Source: Apostichopus japonicus (taxonomy: Eukaryota; Echinodermata; Holothuroidea; Aspidochirotida; Stichopodidae). Taken from it: a stretch of 47,500 nucleotides of DNA. The position numbers and the translations under genes were made by a program. This document shows, one piece after another, positions 34,409 to 46,348 of this stretch; within the stretch, counting starts at the first letter, position 1, and each line of letters opens with the position of its first letter. The DNA lies in contig NC_092562.1 of assembly GCF_037975245.1 (NCBI RefSeq), forward strand, positions 5,753,501 to 5,801,000, in the 5' to 3' direction. The notes beneath the pieces were generated by a model. It was not told the origin of the DNA, made no database searches, and saw only the letters and a program-made list of their open reading frames with translations.

Positions 34409-37400
34409 TCACTGAGCACCGTCATCGTAACTAGAAAGTAAAGCTGCCTCAACCGGTTCCAAACAAGATGGGCAGGTGAAAGACCTCATTAGCCAGTCAT
34501 CGATGCATTTAGTATGATAGATGTGCATACAGGGCAAGAAACGGACGGGATCTCCAATCTGGAAATCTAGCATGCAAATGACACATCTGCAAGGAGAAAT
34601 ATGGAAAGATGACTGAGATACAAAGAGGATTCATGAAACACTGTCAAATACAGTTTAATATTGCTATTCAAGGAGGCACAGAACTGTAAGTCTGTGCAGT
34701 TCTGTAGTTTGTTTGTAGCCCACTGCCTTCCAAAAGGAAGTGTAATAACATTCAGAGTTAACATGTTTACCCATGGTTTTCACCTCTCTTGACGTTTGAC
34801 CTCCAAAGTACAGTTCAATAATACTCACTTACTGTACTGTAGGAGGGCGTTGTGGTCAAGTGGTTAAGGCAGTGGACTTGTGATCTAAGGATTACAGGTT
34901 CGAGCCCTGGCCAGATCATTGCGTTGTGTCCTTTGGCAAGGCGCTTTATCTCCATTGCCTCTCTTCACCCAGGTGTATAAATGGGGACCTGCGAGGTAAC
35001 TTGTAAATATAGTTGCGTGCGCCGGTTTGTGGCTGCACCCTATGGGAAGTCCCCCGGGGGACATGTGGTTGTGGTGCACTGTGGTGCCCCAGGAGAGATT
35101 GATTGAATTGTGCACACTTTGGTGTGTGGGTGTGACAAGTTACCAATGACCAGGGGTTAAGTTGTAAAGTCATGTGAGGAGGCATTAGCCTCATACAAGA
35201 CTGTAAACCTTCAACTTTAACTTTACTGTAGGTGGCTTAAAAGTATTTGCACAACAAGTGGTGATGGGGCTTAGGTTAGGGCAAGATTAGGGTTTTAAGG
35301 TTTAGTTTACAAAAAAAAAGGTCAGATAGAGTTTGAGATATCACCTTGACAAGATTAGCTTCACATGTACACATGTTTATACACACACACAAAGTTGATT
35401 GCATAAAGGTTATTTCATTATCGAAGGCATGTACAAAACCAAAGACATTTACTCTCCTTCCTAAATAGATTATAAGCTAAAACCAAAAGAGTTACTTTCT
35501 AGCATACAGCATACTCTAGATCTGTAAACCAAAAAGGTCTTCAAACCAGCCTGACAACTGTTCTGTAGCTGTTCCCATAAGATTATTGACTCCACTGCAA
35601 GCTTAAAGGAGACACAAATCCCATTCATCATTACTAGAATGTATGTGGTTGTGATGTAATGAACATTCAACATTCCCCAATAGCTAAGAAAAATCTCATT
35701 CCACTTCTGAGATATACTGTATATAACAGATTTAATGATCTTTTACAAACAAGGCTTAAGAAATTAAGTCTTAACATGACAACATTGTCACATGTGCTTC
35801 CAACTTCTTATTCTTTTTTTAATTTTTTTTATTGCGATGTTTACTTTTGTAATGGAGATGGGTTTTGCAATTTCTAATAAATAAAAATAGTGGAGCTGTT
35901 GCATCCACTTGATGCCATCGTTTCAGTGTCAACATTGTTTCATTGTACAGTGCCTTGAAAATATGAAAAAAAAAAAAATTAAAAGATTTTGGAACACAAT
36001 CATGGCACTATGACACCTCTGGATCTCCAGTATCTCCCAAACAATACAAACAACAGGATCAATGCAAAAGTGTACAAACATACAGATCTAACCATTGGTA
36101 ACATAGACAGCAATGATATGCAAACATCTAATTCAGTAATGGCTGGCTTGTAATATTCACACAATTTTTAAGAGTGATCACTACATCTTCTCCTCATGCA
36201 TAAAAGAAACAATGACCCCTTTCTTCCTTGAACTACATACTCTTATTTTGATTAGTTAGACAACTATATTTCCTTGATGACAGGCTAGTTCATGTATTTA
36301 CTGTAGTTGCAAGGCCTTAGTGTATCTTTATGCAATCTACAGTATGTACAGTATGTATTAGTTTACTGTAAAGGCGAGTATAGTTGAAAGATTGAAGAAC
36401 AACTTCACTCCATGTAACTTTGCCTTCAGAGCACATCATTTCAACATGTTGTACAGTCTATACCACTTGCTACAAATATAGCTTGTTAAGAAAATCAGGA
36501 TCTGGTCTCTTTTCAACATGTATTCAAAAAGTGTATCATGGTTGCTTGCTGAGCTGCATACTGTACATTGTAGTACAGTGAACACTTACAATTTATACTG
36601 AAGCCAACTGTAAGCCCTTTGGGACTTTTAGACTTTCACTTTCAGAGTACATAGGAGGCCCTGCAGTTAGGCTGACAAGTCATTGTATTACTATGATATT
36701 CACTAAGGAAATCCACACAATGAACACAATGGAAATGACTCACTACAGTGTACATACAGTCACTTATGATGTACAAAATTCCCTTCAGTTTTGTACATTG
36801 TAGACCAACATACAGTACAAGCAAGTTACTGTATTGTTTTATTACACTGGTCAGTAATGTACCGCTTACTGTTCCTACTGTAAGTACTAAGGGCCTGGAT
36901 TAAATTAATACCATTCTACTGTATTTCCAGCTTCAGTAGTTTCCAATCTAGAGTAGTTTACAATCTACTGTAGACAGTAGGCTAGAACAGTTTCCAAACT
37001 AGAGTTCATATAGACCCAGCTTGAGTCCTTGCCAATCCTGGTAAGGTTTATATTGATGCTATGTAATTGGTTATGAACATTCAGTTAGTTCCAGTGCAAC
37101 TTAATCAAGATGAGGCTATATGACGCACTTCTCTCCTATTATGAATAACGAACTTTTTTTCACATTATGGATTACGAACCCTTTGATCGATTATGAATAT
37201 CAGACCCTTTCTCCTATTATGAATAACAAACGTTTTTTCCCATTATGAATAACGGACCCTTCGCTCCATTGTGAATATCGGACCTTTCTTCCTATTATGA
37301 ATAATGAACCTTTTTGTCTATTATGGATTACGAACCCTTTGTTCTTATATGAATATCGAACCCTTTGTCACATTATGAATAACGAACCTTTTTGTCAATT

Positions 37401-39710
37401 ATGGATATCGAACCGTTTTGCCCATTATGAATATCGAACCTTCGTTTCCATTTTGAATACCGGACCTTATGAATTATGATCCCTTTTTATTATAAATAAC
37501 GAACCTTTATTTCCATTATGAATAGCAAACCTTTTTATCGAAAAAATGGACGTTATGAATGACAAACCTTATGAAAAATGACCTTTATGAATAACGAACC
37601 TTATAAATGAATATCGGGCAGACCCCTCTGTATGTAGCCAGAAATACAAAAGATAAGTGCACACAATGATGCTTTAAACATATACAGTTAGTATTCATAC
37701 ACAATACACCAGCCTGTGCCAATTGAAGCGCTGCAAGAAATGAGAAGTCAGTTGTAGAAGATGTTCAGGTGTCTTAAAGCTAGCTCACACTTTCAGTGAT
37801 CACCAACTTCTAAAAAAGTTTAGCAGACAAGTTTACGTAAATTTACTCAAACTAAGATTGTACTTGATCAAAACAAGTCATATTGTATCTGGAGATTTGT
37901 GGCAGCAACTGGTCACCTATATCAGTAGAGCTATAATCTAATAATAGTAAGGTTCTTAAGTATAAACCAGAGGTCTGTCATATTCATAAATAACTCAAGA
38001 AATGTAAAGCACACTTAACCAAAAGTATATCAATGACAAGGAACAGACTACAATTACAGTACCATGTACATGTACAATATTCATACTGTTTCAGTCAATT
38101 AAACTTTGTGGGCTTTCAAACTTCATTTGTCTCTTGGCCTGTAAATCAAGTATTTAAGTATTTCCTAATAGTGAAGAACAAGTTTGTACTTAACATGTTA
38201 TTTATCACTTAATACAGTATTAACCTCTGTACCCTTCATTTAAGACTTAGTTTTTGAGAGCTGAACAGCACAAACTACAGTAGATCCCATTGGTGGAAGG
38301 TACTGTTTAACTTTGACATAATACAGTAACCATGTCAACTATTTTCTTTTTTTTTCTACAAATCCCTCTGTTTTTTCATTGCTTCCATTATTAACACTAA
38401 TGGAGACACAAGCACTGTACTTACTCTCTTATTTTTTTGCTTCCATCATATTGGCCTGTAGGTAAGTGTTGTATAAGGCCAATTCTTTTGGCAATTTTTA
38501 TCTGTTCTTCCTCGCTCAGCTGGTTGACGCTTCTTCTCTGCGCTGGTGTTACATGATAAACTGGTGCATCCTCCTGAAAGTTGAGATGTAAAACAAACAA
38601 CACTCATCCATCAAGTATTTTAAAGCCTCATTATGTATTCATAGTGATGAGACGAGAAGGATGGTTAGACTAAGTGAATGTCAAGAAAGATAAGCTGTTT
38701 ATTATTTACTGGAGGCATGCATGGGTATAAGAAATTAGGGATTACAAAAAGAAGTACAAGGCCGTGGCAGTCGATGTAAAAAGGCAAATGAGGCCCGCGT
38801 AATCATTGATTAATAATGGTTCAAGAATATGGTTTAATAATTGGTTATAATGATTTTAGAATCTTGATTTCTCCTTTTAACACCATGATTTGTAACTAAT
38901 ATTAAACATCACTGCCATTTGTACTAAATCATGTTCCTCTTTCGAGTTAATCTATCTCGAGAATCTAATCTTGGAGCCACATTCTATCACCTTCATGCCA
39001 AATTCAATCCTTCTCCATCCTCCTAGATCATTTCAATGTGCCTTATCAGTCTGGCGAGCTATTCTGCTCCTCTAAAAATAAAACAGCATTTTCCGCTGAC
39101 AAAGACCTTACAAGTTTTCTGCTGACAAATTTAGTGTGCAGAAGTCGGAAAGTACCTTGTGTGGAGATTACGGTACCCCCTTTTTCTATAGCAGAACTTA
39201 CGTATACTTTGGCTTTGGCAGAAACTAACTGTGAATGTCTACTGTAGCCTACAAAAAACTAACAGTTACAGTTAGGCCTTACTGTACTTAGCCAAGCATA
39301 AGTAACAGTAAAGCCTCACTTAGCCTAGCTTAAAAGTAACACTATCACTACAGTCAGGCCTAAGTTAATCTAGGCTAACTCTAGTTAGGCCTAGAGTCAT
39401 TAGTAAAGGTTGCAGCGGCCATAGTTTTTATGATAGCCTAATGCCAGTAGGATAACTTGGTGCAATGCCTGACGTACCAGTGATACTCTAATAACAATAA
39501 CTTTAGCCCAACGTTAGGCTACTCAATGAAACTAAAATTAGGCTATTCCAGGGAAGGATATAAACGACGAAATACTTAGATTGGCTTAGCCTAGCCTACC
39601 CTTGGTCTGTATGGTGGTGGCGGGCCTCTTCTATCAACCGTAAGCGCTTCGGTTTCGTCATGTAGAAGAGATATATCATCACTAGTTTGCCCTTGAAGAC
39701 AGTTCCCCAT
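34409..39710 (-). CDS. RNF11: RNF11, RING-H2 finger ubiquitin-ligase adaptor (complete coding sequence)
   Basis: Three coding exons: 39710-39600, 38573-38425, 34586-34409. AG/GT borders and phases agree, giving 145 aa (human RNF11 is 154). The N-terminus MGNCLQGQTSDDISLLH is the RNF11 signature: Gly2 is a myristoylation site and Cys4 a likely palmitoylation site, giving endosome or membrane anchoring. A PPxY motif (PPPY, 31-34) is the known ligand for WW domains of NEDD4, ITCH and SMURF ligases. Exon 2 encodes the conserved SEEEQIKIAKRIGLIQHLP block. Exon 3 encodes a complete C3H2C3 RING-H2 finger with ligands C88, C91, C106, H108, H111, C114, C125 and C128, then PVEAALLSSY near the end. In vertebrates RNF11 works in TGF-beta and NF-kB (A20 complex) control. 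Intron 2 (3.8 kb) contains a SINE and a 35-bp-class minisatellite. Confidence 0.96.
34843..35224 (+). mobile_element. tRNA-derived SINE (RNF11 intron 2)
   Basis: The head has a pol III A box (TGGTCAAGTGG, about 34853-34863) and a B box (GGTTCGAGCC, about 34898-34907) in tRNA-like spacing. The body that follows includes TTTGGCAAGGCGCTTTATCT and CACCCAGGTGTATAAATGGG, a core I have seen in SINEs of several marine invertebrates. ACTGTAG flanks it (34836-34842 and 35225-35231) as a short target duplication. It lies antisense within RNF11. Confidence 0.88.
37130..37620. repeat. Degenerate ~35-bp minisatellite (ATTATGAATAACGAACCTTT)n
   Basis: About a dozen copies of CATTATGAATA.CGAACC(C)TTT with variable linkers lie in RNF11 intron 2. 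The rest of that intron (35230-37130, 37620-38424) is AT-rich with many TACTGTA words and no other feature. Confidence 0.88.
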
Positions 39711-40416
39711 GACGATACTCTCTCTTTGTAGGTCCGGGCCGGGAACAAAGGCAGTCTGGAAACCTCTTCGCAGTCAACACAATGACTTTATTCGTGATTC
39801 ATGTTTTCCTGTTTTCGACACATAGATATTATTGTGGACAAAAGCGTTGCCCGTTATTGGCAATACACAGAGTCGTCTCTACGTATTCCATGACACCGCG
39901 GAAACGGATTTAAATATTCATATGTATATATTTGGCGCATGTAATGGCGTGTAATAGCTGAGTACGTAATGTTTATTACTAATTTCGCTGGATTGCCAAA
40001 TGCTGATGATCCTTTGCTCTCTGACCAAGAAATATCAAAATGGCGTGTGTTGTTTGCTGCTTTTCTCATCATTAAGTCATAAAGAATAGCACGTATCCTC
40101 TATTTTAAGATTACATTGTGATTTTCTCAATATACACAGATAGTGAGAGAATCGTTAATCTCACAAATAAGATTGTTACGTTTTGTTTTTGTTTACGTTT
40201 GGCAGGACAAGTTCATGACGTCATTAACGTAATAGGAGATAGATGAAACGATACAGGATAGGATGTACTGCATTGCATTGCTGTAGCAGTATACTGCAAT
40301 AGGATCTGAAAAGACTGGCGAGTATGTTTGTGTGTGAGTGGTGTGGGAACACGGTAAGAGGAGGGTATGTATATGTAAGGTGTGTATGTGAGTGCCGCGT
40401 TGGCTTGAAAAGACTG
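39711..40416 (-). promoter_or_regulatory. RNF11: RNF11 upstream region: probable 5' UTR and promoter
   Basis: Sequence just upstream of the ATG at 39710 (minus strand) is unique and moderately GC-rich near 39720-39760. A palindromic CRE-like TGACGTCA lies at 40216-40223, about 500 bp upstream of the ATG. No TATA box or start site can be fixed. The region ends at the inverted-repeat element. Confidence 0.3.
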
Positions 40417-40859
40417 GTGGGCCATTTGTATTAGATCAAGGGGAATCGACATTCGTGTTTACCAAGTGAAATCGGTGTATGCCATTTTAAATAGAATACC
40501 AGTTTAAATAGAGATATATCATTTAATTCTAAACCTAGCACTAGCAGTTCCGGCAGTAGCCTACTGATTTATGCTAGTCCAAATCGAAATATACCGATAT
40601 ATATCGACATAGGCCTGTATTGTTAAATCGGTATAGGCTATGTAATTAAATTCAAAATCAATCATTGTGGAAGTCCACTTACATGCACCAATTTAAATCT
40701 AAATAGGCGGGCATATGCCAGTTTAAATCGAAAAGTTATGGATTAACGTCATTAACATATTTGAAATCAACAATGTTAGAGGATGGTTGTCTGCGCAGTA
40801 TATGGAACGCGAAAAGGACCACAACATATGATGATGTTAATGATGATCTAATTTTATAC

Positions 40860-41035
40860 GATTAGTACTAAAAACTTACGATCATGTCCTAAAAATTTAC
40901 GATCATGTACCAAACATATACATACGATCATGTACTAAAAACGTACGATGTACATCAAAACACGTACGATGATATACTACAAACGTACGATGCACATCAA
41001 AACAAATACGATCATGTACTAATAACGTTATGCTC
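40860..41035. repeat. Tandem repeat of ACGATCATGTACTAAAAACG-like units
   Basis: About eight alternating units, TACGATCATGTACTAAAAAC and GTACGATG.ACATCAAAACA, lie inside the inverted-repeat element. Confidence 0.85.
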
Positions 41036-41214
41036 AAAAAAGTGGCGTCTGCATACTCGTATGTATATTCATATGTGGCGTATGCCTACGAGTATGAATA
41101 TTCAGTGTAAACTCATTATAAAAACCATTAGGGCGGGACTTTGGTATCAATTTTGATATTCCTCGGGGTACGGTACTAGTTTAATCAACGGGTGCTATAT
41201 GGGCGATTCCATGG

Positions 41215-41535
41215 TAACTCGCATTACACTTTTTCCTCTTTTTTTATAATACAAGTGCTGTGGCTTGAATATGGGTAAGTGTAACTCCTCAATTTTCTGT
41301 GATGTTATTTCCAACATAACTCGCATTACGGAAAAAGGACACCTGACAAATTGACACTCGGTACAAAATGGCCCCGTGGTCAAACAGAGAATGATATCTG
41401 GAATTGCATACATGTATAATATATCTACCCTACTGATGTTTATATATCAGCAGTAGAAAATATGAAACAACTTCAAATGTAGTATGGAAGGGGAAAAGTC
41501 TGGTAGCTCGCATTACGGTAACTCGCATTACACTT
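41215..41535. repeat. Dispersed repeats of (T)AACTCGCATTAC
   Basis: CTCGCATTAC occurs near 41218, 41321, 41507 and 41522, usually followed by ACTTT..TC or GGAAAAAGGA. The motif is spaced unevenly, unlike a normal minisatellite. Confidence 0.7.
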
Positions 41536-42166
41536 TGTCCAGTCATCGATTTTGCTCTTTTTCCATCAAATTCTTTGAAAAGGATATGCTCCAAAGTCAT
41601 TTTTGAAACACTTGGAAACTCTTAGAAATTCTTAAAACTGTAAAACTCTTTCCAAAACTTTTAACAACAATTAGCAAAACCTTTATACATCCTGACAATT
41701 ATATCAATAATAATCGTAGCTGATTGAACCAGAAAATTCAACTGAAGAATTGTTGATTAACAAGATTGCAATGTCCATTCTTGAATTATCATGCAGATTT
41801 CCAATCAAGCTAATCCAAGCAAAAGTGGTAGCTCTCCTCTTCCATTTTAATGTATCAAAACATGTACTGAAAGTTACACAGGTTCAAAGCTTATAGTGAA
41901 TTACAATAACAGTTTCTTTGGCATGTTGATTAGTGATTGGTACTTCGAAAATTGGTACTTGGAGTTCTTAGGAAGAGCATGAAACTAATAAATCAATCCT
42001 TGTCCCTAATTCTATCAGTATAATAACAGTATCAACAATATACACAATAGATGTATCAGCATGCGGTATATATGAGGGCATGATGGTAGGCCATTCTATA
42101 TAACCTTGAAAGGATGGTATTTTGTATTGAATTAGAATTTTGATGCAAACTTGAATTGGCCACGAC

Positions 42167-42488
42167 CAGGGTTATAGCCACGCCGGCCGGCGGCGGCCGG
42201 TGGTAACCGCCACTCACGCCTGCCGGCCGGCATTGGTAGTGAATAAACAGTCCACTGGCCGGCACAAAAAAATAGTAAAAAATGTGAAATACAACAAGAG
42301 TAACAAATGTATCTTTCCCTTGCCGTAAAACATGATAATAACGTCACCTTTTCCCCTGGACCCCACCAGGGGCCCTTAAGCAGGCCCCTGGACCCCCGGC
42401 CGTGAGATGCGAGAGCTTCGCTCGCTACGCTCGCTACGCTTCGCAAATTTATTTAACCAGCACTCACAAACTCCTAGCTATAACCCTG
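42167..42488. mobile_element. hAT-type MITE with perfect 8-bp target duplication
   Basis: 322 bp. The ends CAGGGTTATAGC and GCTATAACCCTG are exact inverse copies. The flanks GCCACGAC (42159-42166 and 42489-42496) are an exact 8-bp duplication. The interior has GCCGGCCGG-rich palindromes and CGCTCGCTACGCTCGCTACG. It was inserted into the older element 40417-43115. Confidence 0.95.
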
Positions 42489-42498
42489 GCCACGACTA

Positions 42499-42801
42499 TT
42501 AGCAATCAAAGGCGTTCCCAACTTCTTTATCATCTGGCTTAGTCGATAGAAAGTTTTGCCATCCCTGGGGTTTGGCTATACTTCCCGAGTTATCCTTAGC
42601 TCCATGCATTACTGATACTCGATAATCTCCAAGTTCACCAATCTCTTTCACCTCGCCAGGATAGAGCTTCTTGTCATATTCAACAACATACCACTCCCCA
42701 GCCTCTCCATTCCTAGTATTTCCTTCATGAATTGCACCCTCTTCAATGTCAGGTTCAGCCTCTGCATGGCTCTTCAGAACTTGGCTCGGTGGTGGTATCA
42801 C
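42499..42801 (-). pseudogene. Fragment of a transposon-associated protein with a Tudor/SH3-like segment
   Basis: This is an open frame of about 100 codons. A compositionally protein-like core (GEWYVVEYDKKLYPGEVKEI, then GDYRVSVMHGA) resembles a small beta-barrel segment of the form 'W-V-V-x-Y-D-...-P-G-E-V-...-V-x-V-M-H'. From memory, this segment recurs in uncharacterised, transposon-linked proteins of cnidarians and echinoderms. Downstream residues (KPQGWQNFLSTKP) look less conserved. No upstream coding exon is recognised. It lies inside the inverted-repeat element 40417-43115, and a hAT MITE sits just past its stop codon. It is probably the remnant of that element's cargo. A real small exon of a host gene is the alternative. 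Confidence 0.45.
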
Positions 42802-43115
42802 TCGTCAGGAGGAGGCAAGTGACTTAGTCATTCTGTATTTTCACATGTCAATCTTTATCGAAATCGGCATTTGAAATATGTTAATGAGCTAAATCGATGA
42901 TATGTCGTGTTAAATCGGTAGAAGTCAATTTAAGCTGCTACAGTAGAAACTGGTATAAGTCCAAGGAAATTTGACCTCCACCGATTTAATTCGACATATC
43001 ATCGATTTAAACTGGTAGATGTCGATTTAAATTGAGATATACCTATTTATTTTACATATCATCGATTTAAATCGGTATATGTCGATTCCCCACGATTTGA
43101 GACTGATGGCCCGCC

Positions 43116-44150
43116 ATATACGCCCCTTGATCGACCTATAGAGAGGGAGGGCAAATTGCTCCACTCTTTTTCTGCATGGGAACGGGGCTAGCCCGAGCTT
43201 GATCAAGCCCCTCATGAGAGGTGTGGTTAGGACAGCTTAGCCCGGTAAACATTGACAAATGTATATATAAACAATTACCTTGGGGTGTAAAAGTGACGAT
43301 GGATTTTATCAGTTGTTGTTTCCGCCGCTTGCTCCTTTCAGTATCGACATAAACTGTGTACGTGTATCTTTAAAAATTGGTTGATTGAGTGTACAAAGGA
43401 CCGATGCCGCAGTGAGAATGAAGGAATTTCGTAAGGCATAGCTAAGTAGTACACAGTGTAGCTGCCCGCATTATTCGCATACATAAAGCATAAAATTTCA
43501 GCTGCTGTATTGAAGACGTCCAGATAATCGGCAAAGCCCATTATTATTATTATTATTAATACTTTTTTCCTGTACGACATGTCGCAGGAGACTATAAGCA
43601 AAGTATGTGGTCGGACGATGCGGTAACAAAGGTTGTGCCACGATGACCGTAAAGTGTTTAAGTCTACACGTCATAACTTCTTTGACGCAATGCTAGCAAA
43701 ATAAATTGATAGTGGAATTTCTTGTTGGCAGCTTGCCAAGAAAAGTTTTTACATCAATGTCCAGTAAAATGGTACAGTGTATAACAGGTGTGGACATCGA
43801 GTTGCAACAAAACCATTTGCAGCCTGTTTCGAGCCCAACCATTTTGTGTTAGGGGTTAAATATTTCTTATGGGTAAAGTGTGCAAACATTTTTCCCAGAG
43901 TTGTTGGAACAATTTTACGAACACAAAGTCGGCATATCTGCTAAAATAATACAATTATTTTTAGGTTCCCATTTTATTTGCTTTCAGTTTGGCAACTATG
44001 AACGTTTTTTTTACTTGGAGGATTTGTTTACGTAACCCCCGCGACAAGTCGTACAACCCAACATATTGCATTTTCAGACAGATCATTGATTTCCTTGCGC
44101 AATGCATTGACTTTTTTCAAAGCTGTCGATCGGCTGTATCGGGAAAGTCC
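43116..44150. other. Intergenic, no gene seen
   Basis: Contains an (ATT)n run at 43540-43557 and an imperfect palindrome (GGGGCTAGCCCGAGCTTGAT and surroundings, about 43120-43215). No protein-like frame. Confidence 0.4.
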
Positions 44151-44407
44151 CGGTAGAAAATAGTACGTGTGCGCTGCTCGGATGATGTTCGCACGTGCCG
44201 AAAACACTCACTGCCTAGCTTTCGATCGCTGCTCGTAGAAAATAGTAAATGTGCGCTGCTTGGATGATGTATCCACGTCCCGAAAACAATCACTAAGTTA
44301 GCTGTCGCTCGTAGAAAGCAGTAGGCCTACGTGTGCGCTGCTTGGATGATGTAGGCCTATATGCACGTGCGGAAAACACTCATTGCCTAGCTGTCGATCG
44401 CTACTCG
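44150..44407. repeat. Three tandem copies of an ~85-bp unit
   Basis: GTAGAAAATAGTA, CGTGTGCGCTGCTTGGATGA, TGT..CACGT.CCGAAAACA and CACT.CCTAGCT.TCGATCGC are repeated in order at about 44153, 44236 and 44315. It is more GC-rich than the surroundings. It contains repeated CACGTG-like E-box words, which may be coincidental. Confidence 0.85.
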
Positions 44408-45399
44408 TATACTTTGATGTAATGATCTTTTACAATCTGTGTAACTATATTCTCTGCAAGTTCCCGGATTTACCGCGATTTTTATGCTTTGTCACGGTCT
44501 GTACCATGAAACGTGTTGGACGTTTTCGCCTAACACGTAGTCATACAAATACATGCAGTAAACGCCTAATCCTTTGCCCACACACTTGCATTCAAAAAAC
44601 TGGTATTTCAAATAAATTATTTTTTCTCGACAGTTAAGGTTTAATTATATTCATGGACAGAAATCGTATGCTATGCTGATCACATTGAATATGCCTTTAA
44701 AACTATGCCCTTAGTATGAATCTGAAGAACAGTACGTGTCTGTATAATTAGTGTTACTGAGAATGTGTTTAGTACAAAATAGCGATATATATGCCCGCGT
44801 TTGTGAGTAGAGTCAATTAAGTTCATTTATTAGCCTTTTGGTTAAGATCATGTGTTGTTTCTGTTCAATTTCGAGGGGAATGGTGATACACACCCGACGA
44901 TGATCACACAGTCACAGTCTCGATGCAAGGGGACTGGGCATATCAATTCCCTAGCCCTCTTCCTTATGCAGCGGCGGAAAGTCACAACAGTTATTACCCA
45001 CACCCCTCGTTGACTTACTGTTAGGCCATGTTTTTCTTCACTGATAACAGTTCTTTCCTCATTTCATTACACTTTGTCTAAAACATCTTTAGAAAGGTGG
45101 AATAAATCTCTTCATATCTCTGTTGTTTTCTAGTTTCTATTTAGCATGGCACAATCGGACTTTGGGGGTTAAAAAATGTAGAAATACGTAACTTTTGAAA
45201 ACCAAAAGTCACACGTAAAACACACATGGCAACATGTAGCGTCGTGTGGCTTTTGAAACTCCCATTTTGAAAGTTCAATTGTGTCACTATAACACTGGCC
45301 CTCCTCTTTGTCTAAATTGAATATGCATTACAAATGAATGACAGATTCTGTACATATAAAAATTATTCTGATTGGTTAAAGTTTTCAATCGGACCTAGA
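44408..45399. other. Intergenic, no gene seen
   Basis: AT-rich unique sequence. The 84-codon frame near 44383-44637 has no recognisable features. Confidence 0.4.
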
Positions 45400-45670
45400 C
45401 AAGGGCGGCGGAACCGGGGGGGGGGGCACAGGGGGCACGTGCCCCCCACTTTTCCTCAGGTTAAAAATGTGCCCTTTTTCTACATAAAAATTGAGGTGTC
45501 TCAAGTTAGCAAGAGGCCAGGGAACCAGAATGAACACTCGGGAAGGGCCGTTTCCGGCCATCTGAGGGGTTTGTAAACCAAAAATTTCCTTATACGCTCC
45601 GCGCCAACTGATGGTGGCGCTCCGCTCGGATAGTCGTGCGTACAACTTTGCAAATCCTGGCTACGCCCTG
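45400..45670. mobile_element. hAT-like element, chimeric or truncated
   Basis: The left end CAAGGGCGGCGGAACC matches that of the intact element at 45953. The right end (inverse CAGGGCGTAGCCAGGATTTG) belongs to a different hAT end type. The 8-bp flanks do not match (GACCTAGA and ACTTTTGT), so this may be two elements joined by deletion. Confidence 0.45.
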
Positions 45671-45944
45671 ACTTTTGTGATTCAGTGATGTAGGCCTGTC
45701 TTCCAACTTCCAAGCTGTGGTCATTATTGATGCTGACGTCACGAGCGATCTGATTGGCTGAACTTCGTAATTGCAAACCTGTGTGGGAAAACAAAATTCG
45801 CTGCACGCCCCTCTGGTTACACCACTAGAGCCTTCCTCACTGATTGTCCCCTGCACTCTAGGCATTCGCTCCTCTGGTTACACCACTGGAGTCTACCTCT
45901 TGATGATCCCCTGCACACCAGGCTTTCTGCAGAGTAAGATGACG
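45671..45944. other. Intergenic with a two-copy tandem segment
   Basis: CTCTGGTTACACCACT.GAG, CT...TTGAT.TCCCCTGCA and C.CTAGGC occur twice (about 45810-45862 and 45870-45925). Two TGACGTCA words occur, at 45734 and 45940. No gene. Confidence 0.55.
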
Positions 45945-45952
45945 TCACCGAG

Positions 45953-46340
45953 CAAGGGCGGCGGAACCATTTCTGTGGGTCAAACTCAAAGCTATTTCGA
46001 ATGGAAAAAAATTTGTTAAGATATTAACAAGAAATAAACTTTAATTAGGAAGATTCCTACATTAGCAACTAGCATGATTTCACCTCATTTTGTCTCAAAA
46101 GAAAACTTGTTCCTTGTTTCCTCATTTGCGCATTGGATATTGCAGTGCTAGTATGCATATTTTCCTTGAGGAGGGGGTAGGGGCGTTGATGGAGTGATGT
46201 GTATACGCAAATAAGATAATACAATAAGAGTTATAAAGGGTACTATAAATATAAGGCTGCATCAGTCGAATTTCTGCAAAGTGCCCTTTGATGTTGGCCC
46301 CCCCCCCCCCCACAGATTATAAGTGCTTCCGCCGCCCTTG
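45953..46340. mobile_element. hAT-type MITE with perfect 8-bp target duplication
   Basis: 388 bp. The ends CAAGGGCGGCGGAA and (inverse) CAAGGGCGGCGGAAGC match. The flanks TCACCGAG (45945-45952 and 46341-46348) are identical. The interior has a C-run near 46299-46311 and no ORF. Confidence 0.93.
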
Positions 46341-46348
46341 TCACCGAG

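Larger units (their letters stand above)
40417..43115. mobile_element. 2.7-kb inverted-repeat element with AAATCG-rich ends
   Basis: The left end (about 40417-40760) begins GGTGGGCCAT..., then AAGGGGAATCGACAT. The right end (about 42840-43115) is its inverse (GGCGGGCCATCAG..., GTGGGGAATCGACAT). Both arms are built of short degenerate repeats of AAATCG(A/G)TATATG and CGATTTAAAT in both directions. Between them lie an ACGTACGAT..ACATCAAAA repeat (40900-41030), a CTCGCATTAC repeat (41215-41535), a younger hAT MITE and a protein fragment. It is probably a DNA transposon relic with complex subterminal repeats. No superfamily is assigned and no target duplication was resolved. Confidence 0.6.

Noticed and set aside
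34843-34915. A functional tRNA gene
   Set aside because: A and B boxes are present, but the arms do not form a full cloverleaf by eye and the sequence continues into a SINE body with flanking duplications.
42132-42446. A 104-codon minus-strand frame rich in Gly/Arg
   Set aside because: It falls within the GC-rich interior of the hAT MITE at 42167-42488 and is palindrome-derived, not a gene.
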